Assembly: GCA_035540955.1 (NCBI GenBank)
Contig: DATLFP010000174.1
Coordinates: forward strand, 1 to 54,273
Source of the DNA: DATLFP01 sp035540955
Lineage (GTDB): Bacteria > Actinomycetota > Acidimicrobiia > Acidimicrobiales > CADCSY01
Direction of reading: 5' to 3'
Length of the DNA: 54,273 nucleotides
The translations under genes and the position numbers were made by a program. How positions within the stretch are numbered: the stretch's first letter is position 1; each line of letters opens with the position of its first letter. Shown piece after piece: positions 51,208-54,273 of this stretch. The notes beneath the pieces were generated by a model. The model did no database searches. It saw nothing but the letters and a program-made list of their open reading frames with translations, and had not been told where the DNA came from.

Positions 51208-51413
51208 GCCGAGCGCTTCCGGCCGATGACGCCAACTTCGATGAGCAGGCCGACGAGCTCGTCGAGCGCCTCCTCGACCTCGCGGTCGTCCACGAACTCC
51301 CGCCAGAGCCCTCGGTCCTTCCTGCTGGTCGGCCGGGCCCGGAGATTGGCGACCACCTCCCAGCGGCCGAGCGTCTCCCAGCCTGGGTAGCGGGGTCGGC
51401 GGACATCGGTCAC
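51204..51413 (-). CDS. Small protein of the early operon
   Basis: This 69-residue protein (MTDVRRPRYPGWETLGRWEVVANLRARPTSRKDRG) has a basic N-terminus and an acidic helical C-terminus (VEEALDELVGLLIEVGVIG). It overlaps both neighbours by 4 bases (GTGA at each junction), which supports it as a real gene. It may assist the RepA-like ATPase; no family is recognised. Confidence 0.65.
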   Translation of the reverse strand: MTDVRRPRYPGWETLGRWEVVANLRARPTSRKDRGLWREFVDDREVEEALDELVGLLIEVGVIGRKRSA

Positions 51414-51544
51414 GCGGCCTCGCCATCGTCGCCAGCCTGAGCGGACGCGGACAGGCGTTCGACATCGCGCAGGATGGTGAGCAGTAGCCGCGCCAGCCTC
51501 GGCGTGAGCACCGGCGGGGTCGAGGGAGGGACCACCTCGGTCAC
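51410..51544 (-). CDS. Very small protein of the early operon
   Basis: This 44-residue protein starts at GTG 51544 (MTEVVPPSTPPVLTPRLARL) and ends with an acidic Ala-rich tail. It exactly fills the space between the XRE gene and the 69-residue gene, with a 4-base GTGA overlap at each end, the strongest reason to accept it. Function is unknown. Confidence 0.6.
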   Translation of the reverse strand: MTEVVPPSTPPVLTPRLARLLLTILRDVERLSASAQAGDDGEAA

Positions 51545-51798
51545 GCGCCGGTCACCTCGGCGAGCTGGCGCAGCAGGGCGGCGTAGCGGGCGCCGGCCTC
51601 ACCGCGCGGGCGATGATCGCCGGACTCCCACGAGCGCACGGTGTCGACGTGGACACCGACCACCTCGGCCACCTGGCCTTGCGTCACGTTGGCAGCGAGG
51701 CGGATGGCGCGAGCAACCGGGGGCGACGGGATCATCAACCGCTCCCGCGCCTGCTCGACCAGGGCGGCGGCATCGAGGGGCACTCCACTAGGGGACAC
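51541..51798 (-). CDS. XRE-family helix-turn-helix regulator
   Basis: This 85-residue protein has the HTH VTQGQVAEVVGVHVDTVRSWESGDHRPRGEAGARYAALL. It starts at GTG 51798 (or GTG 51783) and leads the leftward operon that ends with the RepA-like ATPase. Being divergent from the integrase operon, it is well placed to control both element functions. CTAGGGGACA near its start resembles the repeats at the repA end. Confidence 0.82.
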   Translation of the reverse strand: MSPSGVPLDAAALVEQARERLMIPSPPVARAIRLAANVTQGQVAEVVGVHVDTVRSWESGDHRPRGEAGARYAALLRQLAEVTGA

Positions 51799-51833
51799 CG
51801 GGCGACCCGCCCGCCGATAGCCCGCCTTAGTGC

Positions 51834-51862
51834 TTGATCATGTCCACCCTATGACGTACGGT
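51834..51862 (+). promoter_or_regulatory. Promoter of the integrase operon
   Basis: TTGATC (51834-51839) and TACGGT (51857-51862) have a 17-base spacer. The ATG at 51872 lies 9 bases after the -10 box, so the message is probably leaderless. The site lies in the short divergent region next to the XRE gene. Confidence 0.7.
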
Positions 51863-51871
51863 GCTCGTGGA

Positions 51872-52378
51872 ATGACTCGCCGATCGAAGCCCGCAAAGGT
51901 CGTCATCGCCTCCGAGGTCGAGCTCGAATCCGAGCCCGGCGAGCGGTGGGTACGGGTCGAGCGGTCCCCGCACCTCGTCGACGAGGTGACAGATCTCCTG
52001 TTCGCCTTCGAGGGCGACGGCGACGGTGTGACCTGCCGGGGCGTGGTGATCCGCACCGATGGCGCGCCGAGCGGGGCGCTCATGCGGGACCTGCGGCTGG
52101 CATCCCTCGAAGCCGACGCGCGCGAGGGCGCTCGCCTCCTGCTCGGTCAGAAGCCGCGCGTCACGGCCGCACCTGGCGCCGGTCGAGCAGGGCACCCACC
52201 CGAGTTCATCCGCCAGATAGGCGCGCTCTACCGCTACGCCGAGCGCCACCACCCGCGCCGGCCCATCCTCTGGATGCACACCGAGGGCCTCCCGCCGCTC
52301 CTGCGTGAGAGCTGCGACATCAAGACCGTGCGGCGCTGGGTCGCCGCCGCTCGCCACGACGAAGGGAACCAGACATGA
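51872..52378 (+). CDS. Putative excision/regulatory protein beside the integrase
   Basis: This 168-residue protein has a beta-rich N-terminal half (VVIASEVELESEPGERWVRVE) and a C-terminal helix-turn-helix-like end (CDIKTVRRWVAAARHDEGNQT). The ATG at 51872 follows a good promoter; its stop overlaps the integrase ATG (ATGA). Placement directly before a serine integrase suggests a recombination directionality factor or regulator, but I have no family match. Confidence 0.65.
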   Translation: MTRRSKPAKVVIASEVELESEPGERWVRVERSPHLVDEVTDLLFAFEGDGDGVTCRGVVIRTDGAPSGALMRDLRLASLEADAREGARLLLGQKPRVTAAPGAGRAGHPPEFIRQIGALYRYAERHHPRRPILWMHTEGLPPLLRESCDIKTVRRWVAAARHDEGNQT

Positions 52379-54042
52379 CCACGAGGTTCGCGTTCTACGG
52401 ACGTGTGAGCACCGAGGACAACCAGGACCCGACCGCATCGAGGGCGTGGCAGCTCGACCGCTCGCTCGCGCTCATCGGCGACGGTGAGCTCGTGGCCGAG
52501 TTCTTCGACATCGGCCAGTCGCGGTCCCTGCCGTGGAAGCGCCGCCCCGAGTCGCGCCGCCTGCTCGACCTCGTGAAGTCGGGCGCTCACGACTTCGATG
52601 CCATCGTCGTCGGCGAGCTGGCGCGCGCCTTCGGCGACTCAACCGATCAGGCGCTCACGCTCAGGGCGCTAGAGCACTACGGCGTCGAGCTCTGGCACCC
52701 GGACGCCGCGGGCCGACACGATCGCCTGAACATCGGTCACCGCATCACCGCCGCACTCCGGGCCGAGCTGGCGCAGGAGGAACGCGAGACGATCCGCCGG
52801 CGCGTGCACGATGCGATGCAGTCCCAAGCGCGCGACGGACGGTGGCTCGGCGGTCGTCCGCCCTACGGGTATCGCCTGGTCGAGGCGGGCCTGCACCCGA
52901 ACCCTGGCAAGGCGGCGCTGGGCATCCGTGAGAAGCGGCTCGAGGTCGATCCGGTCGCGGCGCCCATCGTGGCGCGCATCTTCGCCGAGTACCTCGATGG
53001 GCGAGGCATCTACGCCATCGCCGAGGGCCTCACCGCCGAGGGCATCCCGTCGCCGAGCGGCCACGATCCTGCGCGCAACCGTCACCGGGCATCGAGCGGT
53101 GGCGCGTGGGGCAAGTCGGCGGTGCGGACCATCCTCCGCAATCCGGTGTACGCCGGCCGCCGCGTGTGGGGCAAGCAGCGCCGCTCCGAGGTGGCGTTCG
53201 ATGTCGAGGACTTCTCCCTCGGCAACCGGACCAAGTTCGTGTGGAACGACCGCTCGGCGTGGGTGTGGTCGGCCGAGGCATCCCACGAGGCGATCGTCGA
53301 TCCCGAGACGTTCGCTCGCGCGCAGGAGGTCGCCGCCGCGGGCCTGCACCGCCCGCTCCCGAACGGCAAGCGCCGCACGACGGCCCGCCGGTATCTCCTG
53401 AGCGGCCGCGTCGCCTGCGGGCTCTGTGGGCGCCGGATGCAGGGCTCGTGGAACAACGACCGAGCGCACTACCGCTGCCGGTTCGCGGCCGAGTACGCGC
53501 TGGCCAAGGGCGTCGACCATCCCAAGACGGTGTACCTGCGGGAGGACGTGCTCGTGCCGGCGCTCGATCGGTGGCTCGCCGAGCTGTTCGACGAGCGCAA
53601 CGCCGAAGCGGCGTGGGAGGCTCTAGCGATGGCGTCCAGGTCGCACGACGAAGGCGCCGCCGCTCGCGCCGAGGCGGCCCGCCGCAAGATCGCCGATTGT
53701 GATGAGCGGTTGGCGCGCTACCGGGCCACCCTCGATGCCGGGGGCGATGCCGTCGTCGTCGCCGGATGGATGGCCGAGGTCAAGGGCGAGCGCCTGGCGG
53801 CCGAGCGCGAGCTGGGCGCCAGCGTCCCGGCCGAACCGCTCACCAAGGAGCAGGTGCGGTCCCTCATCGCCGGCCTGCAGGACATCCTCGCAGTGCTCCA
53901 CGATGCCGACCCGAAGCTGAAGGCCGAGGTCTACGCCGAGCTCGGCGTCAAGGTCACCTATGACCCACTGAGCGACCGTGCGACCGTCTCGGCAAGGCCC
54001 GGACCTGCCCATGTGCAAGATCGTGTCCGAGGGGGGACTTGA
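52375..54042 (+). CDS. Large serine integrase
   Basis: This 555-residue serine recombinase has the catalytic domain YGRVSTEDNQ with nucleophile Ser12 and the ELARAFGDSTDQALTLRALEHYGVEL region, a recombinase domain (GIYAIAEGLTAEGIPSPSG; AVRTILRNPVYAGRRVWGKQ), a zinc ribbon (CGLCGRRMQGSWNN...YRC) and a coiled-coil. It would integrate and, with a partner, excise the element. Its last codons cross into the right att core and the tRNA-Leu gene, so the natural C-terminus may differ in the excised form. Confidence 0.9.
   Translation: MTTRFAFYGRVSTEDNQDPTASRAWQLDRSLALIGDGELVAEFFDIGQSRSLPWKRRPESRRLLDLVKSGAHDFDAIVVGELARAFGDSTDQALTLRALEHYGVELWHPDAAGRHDRLNIGHRITAALRAELAQEERETIRRRVHDAMQSQARDGRWLGGRPPYGYRLVEAGLHPNPGKAALGIREKRLEVDPVAAPIVARIFAEYLDGRGIYAIAEGLTAEGIPSPSGHDPARNRHRASSGGAWGKSAVRTILRNPVYAGRRVWGKQRRSEVAFDVEDFSLGNRTKFVWNDRSAWVWSAEASHEAIVDPETFARAQEVAAAGLHRPLPNGKRRTTARRYLLSGRVACGLCGRRMQGSWNNDRAHYRCRFAAEYALAKGVDHPKTVYLREDVLVPALDRWLAELFDERNAEAAWEALAMASRSHDEGAAARAEAARRKIADCDERLARYRATLDAGGDAVVVAGWMAEVKGERLAAERELGASVPAEPLTKEQVRSLIAGLQDILAVLHDADPKLKAEVYAELGVKVTYDPLSDRATVSARPGPAHVQDRVRGGT
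54023..54034. other. Right attachment-site core repeat
   Basis: GTGTCCGAGGGG lies at the 3' end of the tRNA-Leu gene and matches 45199-45210. The core covers the end of the acceptor and part of the T stem, so the tRNA stays intact after integration. Confidence 0.65.
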
Positions 54043-54107
54043 ACCCCCATGCCCTTGCGGGCACATGGCCCTCAACCATGCGCGTCTGCCAATTCCGCCA
54101 CTCGGAC
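54024..54107 (-). tRNA. tRNA-Leu (anticodon GAG)
   Basis: Read on the minus strand, GTCCGAG pairs with CTCGGAC as the acceptor stem. The anticodon loop TTGAGGG gives GAG, the long variable arm (TGCCCGCAAGGGCA) marks a class II tRNA, and GGGGGTTCAAGTCCCCC forms the T arm. No CCA is encoded. It serves as attB for the adjacent integrase. Confidence 0.93.
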
Positions 54108-54142
54108 GTGGGAGGGGTGAGGATAGCCGCCGCCAACGGGAT

Positions 54143-54273
54143 CTAGACCACCTCCATGGCCTCGGCGAAGTGGCAGGCGCTGGGGTGGCCCTGGCCGCGG
54201 TCGATCAGCTCGGGCTCCTGCTCGGCGCAGATGTCCTGGGCCTTCCAGCACCGGGTCCGGAACCGGCAGCCCG
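54143..54273 (-). CDS. Oligopeptide ABC transporter ATPase, C-terminal end (partial)
   Basis: The last 43 residues of this protein are visible: GCRFRTRCWKAQDICAEQEPELIDRGQGHPSACHFAEAMEVV. The cysteine pattern is the oligo_HPY C-terminal region of OppD/OppF/DppD-type ATPases. The gene runs off the right edge. It is unrelated to the mobile element and lies upstream of tRNA-Leu on the same strand. Confidence 0.82.
   Translation of the reverse strand, partial: GCRFRTRCWKAQDICAEQEPELIDRGQGHPSACHFAEAMEVV

Larger units (their letters stand above)
45199..54034. mobile_element. Integrated element with serine integrase, phage packaging genes
   Basis: This region of about 8.8 kb is bounded by the 12-bp repeat GTGTCCGAGGGG at 45199-45210 and 54023-54034, the right copy at the tRNA-Leu 3' end. 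It encodes a large serine integrase next to the right end, an XRE/RepA-like operon, a small-terminase-like protein, a divided large terminase and a gp10-like protein. No portal, capsid, protease or tail gene is present. This suggests a phage satellite or a decayed prophage. Most genes overlap by 4 bases. Confidence 0.78.

Noticed and set aside
45199..54034. Complete, intact prophage
   Set aside because: Only packaging, gp10-like, replication and integration functions are visible in 8.8 kb; there is no portal, capsid, protease, tape measure, tail or lysis gene.
1..54273. CRISPR array
   Set aside because: No set of regularly spaced identical repeats of 24-40 bases was seen anywhere, and no cas-like protein is present.

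Overview
This looks like chromosomal DNA of a very GC-rich actinobacterium, probably Acidimicrobiia-like. The reasons are strong G/C third positions, frequent GTG starts, several start codons 6-9 bases after a TAnnnT -10 box (leaderless promoters), an F420-type luciferase-like oxidoreductase, egtD-egtB, and many acyl-CoA enzymes. No ribosomal or other phylogenetic marker is present, so the assignment is an inference.

Layout. 1-990: a lower-GC edge with two small membrane proteins and several repeats. 1-5.3 kb: aldo/keto reductase, MFS exporter with its MarR regulator and a clear palindromic operator, and an acyl-CoA synthetase. 5.3-12.6 kb: DUF402 protein, kynureninase, two small membrane proteins, a heterodimeric ABC exporter, and an LLM oxidoreductase. 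12.6-20.3 kb: DUF885 peptidase, class III CoA transferase, enoyl-CoA hydratase, nitroreductase, egtD-egtB (ergothioneine) and pirin. 20.3-33.2 kb: a broken DUF559 gene, FKBP isomerase, three Nudix enzymes, hydrolases, a second MFS exporter, FAH-family protein, acyl-CoA dehydrogenase, an M23-like lipoprotein that seems to start at CTG, an AcoX-like kinase, an amidohydrolase and DUF4395. 33.2-39.1 kb: a second heterodimeric ABC exporter under a TetR regulator with a visible operator, a HAD hydrolase and a DUF3445 protein.

39.2-45.1 kb is the most unusual chromosomal block. Four co-directional genes, mostly overlapping by 4 bases, encode a cupin-adenylyl cyclase fusion, two tandem receiver/thioredoxin-reductase-like flavoproteins and a PAS-PAS-adenylyl cyclase. 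One flavoprotein keeps the receiver Asp and Lys and the other has lost both. Both lack the CxxC of true thioredoxin reductases. I read this as a cyclic-nucleotide/redox signalling cassette.

45.2-54.03 kb is an integrated mobile element of about 8.8 kb. It is bounded by a 12-bp direct repeat, GTGTCCGAGGGG, whose right copy lies at the 3' end of a tRNA-Leu(GAG) gene. It carries a large serine integrase, an XRE regulator operon with a RepA-like ATPase, a terminase-small-like protein, a terminase large subunit divided into separate ATPase and nuclease genes, and a gp10/minor-capsid-like protein. I found no portal, major capsid, protease or tail gene. It may be a packaging-competent phage satellite or a decayed prophage. 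The window ends inside an oligopeptide-type ABC ATPase gene beyond the tRNA.
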